Positions 1-9,049 are shown, counted from the first letter of the stretch. The stretch is DNA of 64,000 bases from Burkholderiales bacterium (GCA_020848435.1 JADLAC010000078.1:1-64000); one strand, 5' to 3'. The notes: generated by a model from the sequence alone, not told the origin. A program made the numbers and translations.

Positions 1-77
1 AACTGAGAGTAGCTCCCCTAACAACCCCCTGCAATGCGTCAATGGGACGGGTAAAACAATCCGCCCACTCCCAGCCC

Positions 78-107
78 TTGACAAGCTCGGAGCCAGTCTG
101 CGATCAT
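78..107 (+). promoter_or_regulatory. Sigma-70 type promoter of the integron integrase
   Basis: A perfect -35 box TTGACA (78-83) is followed after 18 bases by GATCAT (102-107), a 4 of 6 match to the -10 consensus. The expected start point near 114 lies about 80 bases before the integrase start codon. The adjacent LexA box suggests SOS control. Confidence 0.6.
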
Positions 108-112
108 CGAGC

Positions 113-132
113 TACTGTACGTATAGACAGTC
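113..132 (+). promoter_or_regulatory. LexA (SOS) box upstream of integron integrase
   Basis: The sequence TACTGTACGTATAGACAGTC contains CTGT-N8-ACAG, the core of the proteobacterial LexA operator. It lies just after the -10 box at the expected transcription start, where a repressor would block initiation. LexA control of integron integrases is known in other bacteria; here it is inferred from the motif and its position. Confidence 0.8.
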
Positions 133-191
133 ATCCCGTGCTACCCTGCGATCCGCCTGCCCCCTCCCCGGACCGAGGCGCCGAAAATCCC

Positions 192-1232
192 ATGCGGCTC
201 ATCCAACGGGTGCGCGAGCGGATTCGCTATAGGCATTACAGTATACGCACCGAGCAGGCTTATGTGCAGTGGGTCACGCGATTCCTGGTATTCCATCGGA
301 ATCGCGATCCGCGCGCGCTCGGCGCCGCCGATGTGACGCGTTACCTCACCTTTCTCGCCGTCGCAGGCCGGGTTTCCGCCTCCACGCAGAACCAGGCCAA
401 GAGCGCGCTGCTCTTTCTTTATCGGGATGTGCTCGGCGAGTCGCTCCCGTGGCTCGACGACATCGAGGGTGCGAAGCAGCCGCAACGCCTTCCTGTCGTG
501 CTGACGCTATCCGAAACGGACGCGGTTCTGATGAGAGTGAGCGGCGTTATCGGGCTGGTCGTCCAGCTGCTTTACGGCAGTGGCCTGAGATTGATGGAGG
601 CGCTGCGCGTGCGGGTCAAGGATATCGATTTCGAGCGCCGGGAAATCCTCGTGCGGGAAGGCAAGGGCGCCAAGGATCGGGTCACGATGCTGCCGCAGGC
701 CGTGGTTGCTCCGCTGAAAGCGCATCTTTGCTGGGTGCGCGCCGTTCACAAGGCTGATCTGGCGCGCGGCCACGGCGAGGTCTATCTTCCCTTCGCCCTG
801 TCCAGGAAGTACCCCTCGGCTGGGCGCGAGTGGGCCTGGCAATACGTCTTCGCGGCCGATCGCTGCTCGCTCGATCCGCGGTCAAACATCGTGCGCCGGC
901 ACCATTTGGGGGAGCAAGCAGTTCAGCGAGCGGTGCGACAAGCGGCCTTGGATGCCGGTATCCACAAGCCGGTGAGCCCGCATGCGTTTCGTCACTCGTT
1001 TGCGACTCATCTACTGGAATCGGGCTACGACATCCGCACGGTCCAGGAGCTGCTGGGCCACAAGGACGTGAGTACGACCATGATCTACACCCATGTGCTC
1101 AACAAAGGTGCCCGCGGTGCGGTGAGTCCGCTCGATCGACGTCGCTGGCTGCCAAGGCCAGACGACGAGCCGCCGCATCGGGCAGGCAGCCACCCGAGCG
1201 ATGCCCGACTCGATGTGCCTGGCCGCGACTAG
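192..1232 (+). CDS. intI: Integron integrase (IntI-type tyrosine recombinase)
   Basis: This is a site-specific recombinase of 346 residues. An N-terminal SAM-like DNA-binding domain begins MRLIQRVRERIRYRHYS. The catalytic domain shows the first Arg in LYGSGLRLME, the HxxR box in HAFRHSFATHL, and the late His and Tyr in LGHKDVSTTMIYTHV. An insert containing ALSRKYPSAGREWAWQYVF between the first Arg and the HxxR box matches the extra patch that separates IntI proteins from XerCD. ATG 192 is preferred over 42 because the family starts here and 42 lies upstream of the promoter. In integrons attI and cassettes lie on the 5' side of intI, so an array would be off the left edge. Confidence 0.88.
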   Translation: MRLIQRVRERIRYRHYSIRTEQAYVQWVTRFLVFHRNRDPRALGAADVTRYLTFLAVAGRVSASTQNQAKSALLFLYRDVLGESLPWLDDIEGAKQPQRLPVVLTLSETDAVLMRVSGVIGLVVQLLYGSGLRLMEALRVRVKDIDFERREILVREGKGAKDRVTMLPQAVVAPLKAHLCWVRAVHKADLARGHGEVYLPFALSRKYPSAGREWAWQYVFAADRCSLDPRSNIVRRHHLGEQAVQRAVRQAALDAGIHKPVSPHAFRHSFATHLLESGYDIRTVQELLGHKDVSTTMIYTHVLNKGARGAVSPLDRRRWLPRPDDEPPHRAGSHPSDARLDVPGRD

Positions 1233-1693
1233 CACCGTCCGCAGGCATCGCAGCAAGATCGCCCAACAGCACGCTCGCACCTCGACGCAACTCATTGCAT
1301 CCTTCATCCGCCACATGGATGGTCTCAGCGAAGACGATGGCCTGACACGCGCTCGCCTGCAGAGCGCCTCGACTTGCCCGTGTTCGGAGCGGGTTGCCCG
1401 GCAGCGATCGGCGTCGAGCTTCGACGAGAGTCGGCGCCGTTGCCGTAGCGCGCCGCGAGCCTATCAATGGGCACACGCTCATCCTGAGTCAGGCAGCGCC
1501 AATCGACCACGCGCCGTTTGGCCTCGTAGAACCGGAACGCATCGTCGGCTGCGAGGTGGCGATCCCGCCGGCCTCAGCACAGCGCGGCCGTTGCCTCGCC
1601 CACTATATTGTCCCGCGCGTTTGAATACGTGCTCTGTTGCAGGTAAAGTCTGTCCGGCTTTCTTGACACATCGTGCGAGGCGGGAGGCGTTTG
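1233..1693. other. Intergenic stretch of 461 bases with no convincing gene
   Basis: No frame here has a recognisable start and family. On the minus strand, about 1310-1570 reads DDAFRFYEAKRRVVDWRCLTQDERV, which looks protein-like, but stops lie upstream and the C-terminal half shows no family. It could be a decayed transposase or cassette gene; this is a guess. TTGACA at 1663-1668 lies too close to the next gene to be assigned as its -35 box. Confidence 0.4.
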
Positions 1694-3019
1694 GTGCCTG
1701 CGATCTGGCTCTTGGCGATCGTGCTCTGCAGCGCAGCCGGCGCGGCTGTCGGCCGAACCCTTCACGCGACGCCCGAGAGCTACCGCGCGCTACTCGCGCA
1801 GTTGAAGCCGGGAGACACGCTGCTGCTCGAGCCCGGCGAGTACCGCGACGGCTTGCCGGTGCACTACCTGTTGGGCTCGCCCGCGGCGCCCATCGTCATT
1901 CGTGGCCCCGCGCAAGATCGCCCCGCGCTCTTCATCGCGCGCTCCCGCGCCAACACCGTCAGCATCATCGACTCCGCCCACGTCCACATCCGCGACCTGA
2001 CGCTCGATGGGCGCAGCATTGCCGTGGATGCGGTCAAAGCGGAGGGTCACGCACGCTTCGCGCATCACATCACGCTGGAAAACCTCACCATCGTCGGTCA
2101 CGACGCGAGCCAGCAGAATGTCGGCATATCCACCAAGTGCCCGGCGTGGGGATGGGTGATTCGGAGCAATCGCATTCATCGCGCCGGCACCGGAATGTAT
2201 CTCGGCAACTCGGGCGGCATCGGTCCTTTCTATGGTGGACTGATCGAGCATAATCTGGTGACCGACCCGATCGGCTACGCCATTCAGATCAAGCACCAGC
2301 ACGCCCGCCCTGCTCTCGAGCTCGCTCCCCGAGGGCGGCACGTAACCGTGATCCGCCACAACGTGCTAAGCAAAGCGAACGGGGGCTCCGCCGGTCCCGA
2401 TGCGCGGCCAAACTTGCTGCTCGGGCACTGGCCGCTCGCCGGCGAAGGATCGAGCGACGAGTATCTCGTCTACGGCAATTTCTTCCACGAAAACCCGCAC
2501 GAGGCATTGATCCAGGCCGAAGGCAACGTCGCGTTCTACAGCAACGTGCTGCAAAATCGCCATGGGCCGGGCGTACATGTGCAGCCTCACAACGACGTTC
2601 CGCGGCAGGTGCGCATCGTTGCCAACACGATCATTACGAGCGGCAGTCCGATCGTGGTGCGTACCAACGAGGCTACCGTACCGACCCAGCAGGTCGTACA
2701 CGGCAACGCCGTCTTCTCGCCGCATCCTGCGGCCGGCGGCGTGCAATCGGGAAACCTGCATTTCGCCTTCGACGAAGCAAGCAAGCTACTCGCCTCGGCG
2801 CCGGGTGAGCTTGCTCTCGACCCATATCCCACGAGCGATGCACTGCGATGCGCTGCGCTCGATCCGGGTCTCGTGCACGGCATGCAAGAGGCGAGCTGCG
2901 ACTTCAACGGCCGTAGCCGGGCAATGAACTACTGCGGCGCGTATGCCGGCCACGGCCGCAACCCCGGATGGCTGCCGGCCCTTGCCCTCAAGCCCTCGAC
3001 CGCATGCCGTTCACGCTGA
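1694..3019 (+). CDS. Secreted right-handed parallel beta-helix protein
   Basis: The product is about 441 residues. It starts with a hydrophobic signal peptide (VPAIWLLAIVLCSAAGAAVG) and continues with repeated short strands such as VHIRDLTLDG, HITLENLTIVG and GGLIEHNLV, typical of pectate-lyase-like beta-helix folds. An N-terminal segment (LLAQLKPGDTLLLEPGEY) is common in such exported proteins. GTG 1694 is chosen because GGGAGG at 1682-1687 sits six bases upstream; GTG 1673 in the same frame lacks such a site. Substrate is unknown; polysaccharide binding or lysis is the family expectation. The gene stands alone, with no polysaccharide enzymes beside it. Confidence 0.75.
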   Translation: MPAIWLLAIVLCSAAGAAVGRTLHATPESYRALLAQLKPGDTLLLEPGEYRDGLPVHYLLGSPAAPIVIRGPAQDRPALFIARSRANTVSIIDSAHVHIRDLTLDGRSIAVDAVKAEGHARFAHHITLENLTIVGHDASQQNVGISTKCPAWGWVIRSNRIHRAGTGMYLGNSGGIGPFYGGLIEHNLVTDPIGYAIQIKHQHARPALELAPRGRHVTVIRHNVLSKANGGSAGPDARPNLLLGHWPLAGEGSSDEYLVYGNFFHENPHEALIQAEGNVAFYSNVLQNRHGPGVHVQPHNDVPRQVRIVANTIITSGSPIVVRTNEATVPTQQVVHGNAVFSPHPAAGGVQSGNLHFAFDEASKLLASAPGELALDPYPTSDALRCAALDPGLVHGMQEASCDFNGRSRAMNYCGAYAGHGRNPGWLPALALKPSTACRSR

Positions 3020-3172
3020 GCTCAGCCGCAGGCGCCGATCGGCTACGAGCACTTTCTTCTTCGCTTATCCATGGTGCGCCAAAATGCTGAGCTGACCGCG
3101 CTTCTGCGCGCGGCCGGTAAACGTGCGATCCCCGGTGGCGGCGCCTTTCGTCCTCCGGCGCCGTGAGCGCGC

Positions 3173-3976
3173 CTAATAGCCGCCGCTACTCCGAGGCGCG
3201 ATCGGCATCATCGGCGACCAGCCGGTGAGCTTGGCCGCTTCCGCCTTGACGTAGTTCATCATCGCGTTGCGGTCGGGAACCAGCATGACCATCTGGAAAC
3301 CTTGATCCAGATAGCGCTGGGTGAACTTGGCGCTGTTGGTGTGAATGCCGGCGACGATCTTGTGCCGCTTGCACGCATCCAGAATGCGGTTCACGGTCGC
3401 GATGTGCTTCGGCTCGTCGTTGTCCATGACCGGCGGCAGACCGAGCGCGAGCGCAAGGTCGGTGGGACCGATGTAGATGGCATCCAGGCCCGGGGTGGAG
3501 GCGATCTCGTCCAGCTTTTCGATCCCCTCGGCGGTTTCGACCATCGCCGCGCAGATGATCTCGTCGTTGGCGTGCTTTTGATAATCCAAGCCGGCGTAGA
3601 GCAGCACGCGGTTGGGTCCATTGCTGCGCATCCCCTTCGGCGGATAGCGGCACGCGGCTACGGCGCGTTCGGCCTCCGCGCGATTGCTCACCATCGGCAC
3701 GATCACTCCATAGGCGCCGGCATCGAGCACTTTCATGATCATGGCGGGCTCGTTCCAGGGCACGCGCACGAAAGGCGTCACGTCGGTGGTCGAAATCGCG
3801 GTCAGCATAGGCACGGCATCGGAGTAATCAACGCAGCCGTGCTGCATGTCGACGCACAACCAGTCGAGCCCGGTGTGCGCCATCACCTCCGCCGAAAAGC
3901 AATGCGGAATGGAAAGCCAACCGCCGACCGTCGCCTTGCCTTCACGCCAAAGGTGTTTCACTCTGTTCATGCGCAT
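3173..3976 (-). CDS. HpcH/HpaI-family aldolase
   Basis: This 267-residue protein belongs to the class II, metal-dependent HpcH/HpaI aldolase/citrate lyase fold, which cleaves 4-hydroxy-2-oxo acids to pyruvate and an aldehyde. Recognisable parts are GGWLSIPHCFSAEVMAHTG, LDWLCVDMQHG, VPWNEPAMIMKVLDAGAYG and IYIGPTDLALALG. The frame is open to 4093, but ATG 3976 has GGGAG about eight bases upstream and matches the usual family start. The next gene on this strand, a LysR regulator, ends 123 bases upstream and may or may not control it. The exact substrate cannot be told. Confidence 0.85.
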   Translation of the reverse strand: MRMNRVKHLWREGKATVGGWLSIPHCFSAEVMAHTGLDWLCVDMQHGCVDYSDAVPMLTAISTTDVTPFVRVPWNEPAMIMKVLDAGAYGVIVPMVSNRAEAERAVAACRYPPKGMRSNGPNRVLLYAGLDYQKHANDEIICAAMVETAEGIEKLDEIASTPGLDAIYIGPTDLALALGLPPVMDNDEPKHIATVNRILDACKRHKIVAGIHTNSAKFTQRYLDQGFQMVMLVPDRNAMMNYVKAEAAKLTGWSPMMPIAPRSSGGY

Positions 3977-4099
3977 CGCTGCTCTCCCGTTCGATGGCAC
4001 TGCCTGTGCCGAGTCCATGCTCGTGTGTTGCTGCGACGAAGTAATCGGCCGCATCGCATCGCACGCCGACATGCGCTCGAATTCTACGCGCAACCATGG

Positions 4100-5068
4100 T
4101 CACGACGCCCGCCGCGGACGCCTATCGCGCCCGCGGCGGGCGGCGGGGCGCGCCGATTCGGCCTTGATCTCGGCCAGCAACCAGGCAACGAAGGCGTCGA
4201 CCTCGGCGCGACCGGCGGCGGCGGGCGAGCGCACGAGATACCAGGCGCGCGAGGGCACGGACGCCTTGCGAAAGGGCGCGACCAGCTTGCCCTCGCGCAC
4301 GAGATCGCGCACCAGCGGGTCCAGGCCCAGGGCGATGCCCTGCCCGTTGACCGCCGCCTGGATCATCTGGTCGTAGTGGCTGAAGTGCAAGCGTCGCAGC
4401 GGGCGGAAGTCGCGCAAGCCGAGCGCATGAAACCACAGGTTCCAGTCGAACCAGCCGGCGTGCGGATCGTCGAGATATAGCACGGCGAAATGCGCGAGGT
4501 CCTGCGGTTCGACCAGCGGGTGCGCCGCTTCGGCGATCAGGCGCGGGCTGCACACGGGAGCAACCTTGCCGCCGAACAGGCGTTGTCCCGCGGGCCTGGG
4601 GGATTGCAGGCAATAACGAATCGCGAGATCAACGCCGCCCCGGGCGAGGTCGATCACCTGGTTGGTGGCCGAGGTGCGCACGTCGATACCGGGATGCGCG
4701 TTGGTGAAACGCAACTGCTTGGGGATGAGCCACAGCGACGCGAACCCCGGCGTCGTCGTGAGAGTCACGGCGCGAAGCTCGGGCGTGCTACGCAATGCGC
4801 GCAAGCTGGCGTCAAGACGCTGCAACGCTTCCTGGGTGCTGCGCAAGAGCACTTGGCCTGCCTCGGTCAGCAGCAGCGCGCGGGTGCGCCGTTCGAATAG
4901 ACGCATGCCGAGCGCTGCCTCCAGTGCTTGGATCTGCCGGCTTACGGCCGATTGCGTCAGGAACAACTCCGCGCCCGCCTTGGTAAAGGAGAGATGCCTG
5001 GCGGCGGCTTCGAATGTCGGCAGCAGGTCCAGCGGCGGCAGGTGGTAACGCCGGTAATGGATTCCCAT
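4100..5068 (-). CDS. LysR-family transcriptional regulator (GcvA-like)
   Basis: The 322-residue protein has an N-terminal winged helix (LPTFEAAARHLSFTKAGAELFLTQSAVSRQIQALE, residues about 15-50) and a periplasmic-binding-like effector domain (about 95-300). It resembles the GcvA/AmpR subgroup. It is divergent from a DUF2917 gene, a pairing that is common in betaproteobacteria. A perfect palindrome sits 22 bases before its start. The effector is unknown. Confidence 0.9.
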   Translation of the reverse strand: MGIHYRRYHLPPLDLLPTFEAAARHLSFTKAGAELFLTQSAVSRQIQALEAALGMRLFERRTRALLLTEAGQVLLRSTQEALQRLDASLRALRSTPELRAVTLTTTPGFASLWLIPKQLRFTNAHPGIDVRTSATNQVIDLARGGVDLAIRYCLQSPRPAGQRLFGGKVAPVCSPRLIAEAAHPLVEPQDLAHFAVLYLDDPHAGWFDWNLWFHALGLRDFRPLRRLHFSHYDQMIQAAVNGQGIALGLDPLVRDLVREGKLVAPFRKASVPSRAWYLVRSPAAAGRAEVDAFVAWLLAEIKAESARPAARRGRDRRPRRAS

Positions 5069-5089
5069 TGCGCATGCACCCGATTCCGA

Positions 5090-5105
5090 ATGAACGTTTG
5101 TTCAT
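5090..5105. promoter_or_regulatory. Perfect palindrome between lysR and DUF2917 gene
   Basis: ATGAAC-GTTT-GTTCAT is a perfect inverted repeat with six-base arms, 22 bases upstream of the lysR start and 95 bases from the divergent gene. It is probably an operator. It does not show the usual T-N11-A LysR core; the spacing is more like a TetR-type site, so the bound protein is unknown. Confidence 0.45.
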
Positions 5106-5199
5106 GTCTCTGGCCGCTGACATCATGCGCTCATTCGGCGGCGCTGGAAAGTCGTGATCGCGGTGCAACCATGCGCCGACGGCATGCGAAGGAGTAGCC

Positions 5200-5733
5200 A
5201 TGAAGCTCGAGCTCGATCATCCATCGACCCTGCTGCGTCGCGGCACGCTGCTGCGGGTCGCGGCCGTCCGCGGGGGCAGCCTCGGCTGCCGCCGCGGCAT
5301 GGTGTGGATCACGCAAGAGAACGATCCGCACGATCGCATCCTCGCGGCCGGCGAAAGCTTCGTGCTCGATCGTCCCGGCATGGCCTTGATCAATGCCTTG
5401 GGAGCCGATGCCGTGATCGCGTGCGAACGCGGGCTCGTTTGCGAGCAATCGCCCCTGCCGGTTGATCCCTCCCGAGCGCGCACCCGGTCGCTCGCCGGCG
5501 AAATCGATCGCATAGGTCCCCGCCGTGAGCCCGCCGCCTTGTTCCCGCCGCAGGTGCGCCAACTCCTGGTCGAGCGCGAGGCGCGCTGGATGCGCGCGCG
5601 CGTCGCATGGCTTGTTCTTCAGCACGCCAAGCGAGCTGCGGCAGCGCTGGTCGAGCGCGTGCTGGGAGCGTTCGGGGCGCTGCCCGAGGCGCTACGCCGG
5701 CTGCGCAGGAAGCCGCGCGCGGCGGCACACTGA
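5200..5733 (+). CDS. DUF2917 domain protein
   Basis: The protein has 177 residues. Its N-terminal half (WITQENDPHDRILAAGESFVLDRPGMALINAL) matches the small cupin-like DUF2917 family of unknown function, often encoded beside a LysR regulator. The C-terminal third is arginine- and alanine-rich and looks helical and basic. An AGGAG site lies just upstream of ATG 5200. A link to the divergent regulator is inferred only from position. Confidence 0.7.
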   Translation: MKLELDHPSTLLRRGTLLRVAAVRGGSLGCRRGMVWITQENDPHDRILAAGESFVLDRPGMALINALGADAVIACERGLVCEQSPLPVDPSRARTRSLAGEIDRIGPRREPAALFPPQVRQLLVEREARWMRARVAWLVLQHAKRAAAALVERVLGAFGALPEALRRLRRKPRAAAH

Positions 5734-5963
5734 GCACCGTGCGCACCGATATCGCGCGAGCCAGTGGCAGGTGAGGTGCGGCGCAGGTCTTCGCCGCCCA
5801 GCACCGCTTGCGACAATGCCCCGTCGTCGTCGAGCTTCAAATTGCTCGCCGATCCGAGCGCCTCGAGCAGCCCCTGGGGCGAGCGCTCCACCCCGCCGCG
5901 GCACATGCCAATCGGCGCACGTGCACAAGGGCCGGAGGCTCGCGCGGGTCGAACGCCGTGGTC

Positions 5964-6707
5964 TCAGTGTTGCAGGATCTTCGACAGGAAGTAGCGCGCC
6001 CGCTCGTGCCGCTGCTCGGGATGGCCGAAGAACTCGCTGGTCGCACAGTCTTCCAGGATCCGGCCTTCGTCCATGAACACCACGCGCTTCGACACGCTGC
6101 GGGCGAAACCCATCTCGTGCGTGACCACGATCATGGTCATGCCTTCCTTGGCGAGCCCTACCATCACGTCGAGCACCTCGCCCACCATCTCGGGATCGAG
6201 CGCCGAGGTCGGCTCGTCGAACAGCATCGCGATGGGGTCCATGGATAGCGCGCGCGCGATCGCGACGCGCTGCTGCTGGCCGCCCGAGAGTTGACCGGGG
6301 AACTTGTCCTTGTGAGCGATCAGGCCGACTCTATCGAGATACCTGAGACCACGTTCGCGCGCTTCGTCGGGCTTGCGCTGGAGCACCTTCACCTGGCCGA
6401 GGGTGAGATTCTCGGTCACGGTGAGATGGGGAAAAAGCTCGAAATGCTGGAACACCATGCCGACGCGGGAACGAAGCTTCGGCAGGTCGGTCGCGGACGC
6501 GCCCACGGAGATGCCGTCGATGACGATGTCGCCGCTTTGAAACGGCTCCAGCGCATTGACGCACTTGATGAGCGTCGACTTGCCCGATCCCGAGGGACCG
6601 CACACCACGACCACCTCGCCCTTCGATATCGAAGTCGTGCACTCGGTGAGCACGCGAAAGCTGCCGTACCACTTGCTGACGTCGCGTATTTCGATCATCG
6701 CGGCCAT
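5964..6707 (-). CDS. gltL: Glutamate/aspartate-type amino-acid ABC transporter ATP-binding protein
   Basis: This is a 247-residue polar amino-acid importer ATPase. It shows Walker A GPSGSGKST, the Q-loop, signature LSGGQQQR, Walker B MLFDEPTSALD and switch His in VVTHEMG. It is the last gene of gltIJKL and overlaps the end of gltK. The frame is open to 6734, but GAAAGG six bases before ATG 6707 supports MAAMIEIRD as the start. Specificity for glutamate/aspartate is by similarity and gene order. Confidence 0.9.
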   Translation of the reverse strand: MAAMIEIRDVSKWYGSFRVLTECTTSISKGEVVVVCGPSGSGKSTLIKCVNALEPFQSGDIVIDGISVGASATDLPKLRSRVGMVFQHFELFPHLTVTENLTLGQVKVLQRKPDEARERGLRYLDRVGLIAHKDKFPGQLSGGQQQRVAIARALSMDPIAMLFDEPTSALDPEMVGEVLDVMVGLAKEGMTMIVVTHEMGFARSVSKRVVFMDEGRILEDCATSEFFGHPEQRHERARYFLSKILQH

Positions 6708-6717
6708 GGCGGGCCTT

Positions 6718-7386
6718 TCAACGGACGATGGCAATGCGGCGCTGTAGCCGTTTGACCAGGTAGGAGAGGAGGAAACAAATCGCGAAGTAGCACACCGCTG
6801 CCAGTAGGTAAGCCTCGATCGGCCGGTTCAGGTTCTTGCCCGACACTTCGAAGCCCTTGAGCAAGTCGTACGCGCCGATGGCGTACACCAGCGAAGTGTC
6901 TTGGAACAGGATGATCGTCTGCGTCAGCAGCACCGGCAGCATGTTGCGAAAGGCTTGCGGCAGGATCACGTAGCGCATGTTCTGCGCGTAGCTGAGACCG
7001 ACCGCCTGGCCGGCATGGACTTGGCCGCGCGGGATCGATTGGATGCCGGCCCGCATGATCTCGGAGTAGTACGCCGCCTCGAAGGCCGTAAAGGTGATGA
7101 ATGCGGACAACTCGGCGCCGATCGGCCGTCCGATGATGAACGGAATCAAGAGAAAGAACCACAGGATCACCATCACCAGCGGAATCGAGCGCATGCCGTT
7201 CACGTAGGCGGTCGCCGGCAGCGCGAGCCATTTCGCACCCGAGAGCCGCATCAGTGCGAGCGCCGTGCCGAACACGATCCCGCCCAGCATCGCGACCACG
7301 GTGAGCTGGACGCTGAAGACGAGCCCCTTCAGGATGAAGTTGCGGAACAGGTCCGCGCTGAAGAAGCTCAGATCGAGATCGAGCAT
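6718..7386 (-). CDS. gltK: Amino-acid ABC transporter permease, GltK type
   Basis: The 222-residue inner-membrane permease has several hydrophobic segments and the EAA loop (EAAYYSEIMRAGIQSIPRGQVHAGQAVGLS) that contacts the ATPase. It overlaps the end of gltJ by one base (TGATG), which indicates translational coupling. With GltJ it forms the membrane channel of the importer. Confidence 0.9.
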   Translation of the reverse strand: MLDLDLSFFSADLFRNFILKGLVFSVQLTVVAMLGGIVFGTALALMRLSGAKWLALPATAYVNGMRSIPLVMVILWFFLLIPFIIGRPIGAELSAFITFTAFEAAYYSEIMRAGIQSIPRGQVHAGQAVGLSYAQNMRYVILPQAFRNMLPVLLTQTIILFQDTSLVYAIGAYDLLKGFEVSGKNLNRPIEAYLLAAVCYFAICFLLSYLVKRLQRRIAIVR

Positions 7387-8096
7387 CAGCGGCCCCCGCC
7401 CACGTAGCCCGGTACGCGCACCCGCCGCTCGATCCCGGCCATGACCCGATTCACCGCGAAGGCCGACAGCATGTAAAGGCCGGTGACCGCGAGATAGACC
7501 TCGATGCCGCGCGATGTCTCCTCCTGCGCTTGCAGCGCGAACAGCGTCAATTCGGCGATGCTGACGGCGAAGGCGACGGAGGAGTTCTTGATGATGTTCA
7601 TCGCCTCCGAGGTGAGCGGCGGCACGATGATCCGAAAGGCCATGGGCAAGATGACGTAGCGATAGGTCTGCGCGAGCGTGAGACCGACCGCGAGGCCGGC
7701 CATGCGCTGGCCGCCGGGCAGCGATTGGATCCCGGCGCGGACTTGCTCCGCGACGCGCGCGGAGGTGAAAAAGCCGAGCGCGAACACCACCAGGAGAAAC
7801 GACGGCGCCTCGCGCATCGGCGGCACCAGCGCGGGCACGACGTGGTACCAGAGGAAGATCTGGACCAGCAGCGGGATGTTGCGGAACAGCTCGACCCAGG
7901 CGTTACCGGCGAGCACCCACCCCCGCGATGGCAGCGTGCGCACGGTGCCGATCACGCTGCCGAAGGCGAGCGCCACCACCCAGGCGCACGCGGCGACCGA
8001 CAGCGTCCAACCCCACGCCGACAGCATCCATTCGAGATAGCTCTGTCCGCCCCCGGTGTCGCGGAGGAAGACGTCCCATTCCCAGCGATAGGCCAA
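7386..8096 (-). CDS. gltJ: Amino-acid ABC transporter permease, GltJ type
   Basis: The 236-residue permease has hydrophobic helices throughout and an EAA-like loop around VAEQVRAGIQSLPGGQRMAGLAVGLT. The N-terminal MAYRWEWDVFL is typical of GltJ proteins. It lies 47 bases after gltI and is coupled to gltK by a one-base overlap. Confidence 0.9.
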   Translation of the reverse strand: MAYRWEWDVFLRDTGGGQSYLEWMLSAWGWTLSVAACAWVVALAFGSVIGTVRTLPSRGWVLAGNAWVELFRNIPLLVQIFLWYHVVPALVPPMREAPSFLLVVFALGFFTSARVAEQVRAGIQSLPGGQRMAGLAVGLTLAQTYRYVILPMAFRIIVPPLTSEAMNIIKNSSVAFAVSIAELTLFALQAQEETSRGIEVYLAVTGLYMLSAFAVNRVMAGIERRVRVPGYVGGGR

Positions 8097-8143
8097 GCGT
8101 TACCGTCCCGGGGACGGCGCCCGCACCCGCCGGCCCCGCGCGA

Positions 8144-9049
8144 CTACTTGTTGTACTCTTCCATCGGCTTGTCGTTCAAGTTCGCCAGCGCGGCCTTGAG
8201 CGTCGCGCCCATCGGCAAGTTGACGCTCGTGTTGCGCGGCGGAATGGGCGACAGGAACCACTTGTTGTAGAGCTTCTCGAACTCGCTGCTCTTGACCATG
8301 GCACGGATGGTGTCGTCGACGGCTTTCTTGAGCGCCGCATCGTCCTTGCGCATCATGATCGCGATCGGCTCCACCGAGAGCACTTCACCGACGATCTTGA
8401 AGTCCGACGGCGTTTTCGCGGTGGCGATCAGCCCGGCAAGGATGTTGTCGTCCATGACGAATGCCTCGGCGCGCCCCGATTCGAGCAGCAGAAACGAGTC
8501 GGCGTGGTCCTTGCCGTAGATCTCCTTGAAATCGATGCCCTTGGAGCGCTCGTGCTTGCGCAGGTGCTGGACCGAGGTTGTCCCGGTGGTGGTTGCGACC
8601 GTGCGGCCCTTCAATTGGGCGATCGAGCTGATGCCGGAGTTCGCCTTGACCGCGGTGCGTACTTCCGTGATGTAGGTGGTGACCGCGAATGCGACCTGCT
8701 TCTGGCGCGCGGCGTTGTTCGTGGTCGAGCCGCATTCGATGTCGACCGTGCCGTTTTCCGTCAGCGGGATGCGGTTCTGCGAAGTCACCGCCATGTACTG
8801 GACCTCGAGCTTCGGCAGCTTGAGCTGGCGCTTGATGTTGTCGATCGCTTTTTCGCACAGCTCGACGTGGAAGCCCGCGTACTTGCCCCCGCCCAGGGTG
8901 TACGACAGCGGCGAAGACGAATCGCGCACCCCCATGACGATCTTGCCGCTGTCTTGAATCTTCTTCAACGTGCCAGTCAAGGGTTGCGCCGTTGCGCTCC
9001 CGGAGACGAGCACGGCCACGGCCGAGAATACAAAAAGCATGCGCTTCAT
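8144..9049 (-). CDS. gltI: Glutamate/aspartate periplasmic binding protein
   Basis: This is a 301-residue secreted solute-binding protein. The signal peptide is MKRMLFVFSAVAVLVSGSATAQ. The mature protein has the family-3 ligand fold (GVRDSSSPLSYTLGGGKYAGFHVEL, DIECGSTTNNAARQKQVAF). ATG 9049 is chosen because AAGGAG stands seven bases upstream; the longer open frame to 9448 has no such support. It is the first gene of gltIJKL. Ligand specificity is inferred from similarity. Confidence 0.9.
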   Translation of the reverse strand: MKRMLFVFSAVAVLVSGSATAQPLTGTLKKIQDSGKIVMGVRDSSSPLSYTLGGGKYAGFHVELCEKAIDNIKRQLKLPKLEVQYMAVTSQNRIPLTENGTVDIECGSTTNNAARQKQVAFAVTTYITEVRTAVKANSGISSIAQLKGRTVATTTGTTSVQHLRKHERSKGIDFKEIYGKDHADSFLLLESGRAEAFVMDDNILAGLIATAKTPSDFKIVGEVLSVEPIAIMMRKDDAALKKAVDDTIRAMVKSSEFEKLYNKWFLSPIPPRNTSVNLPMGATLKAALANLNDKPMEEYNK

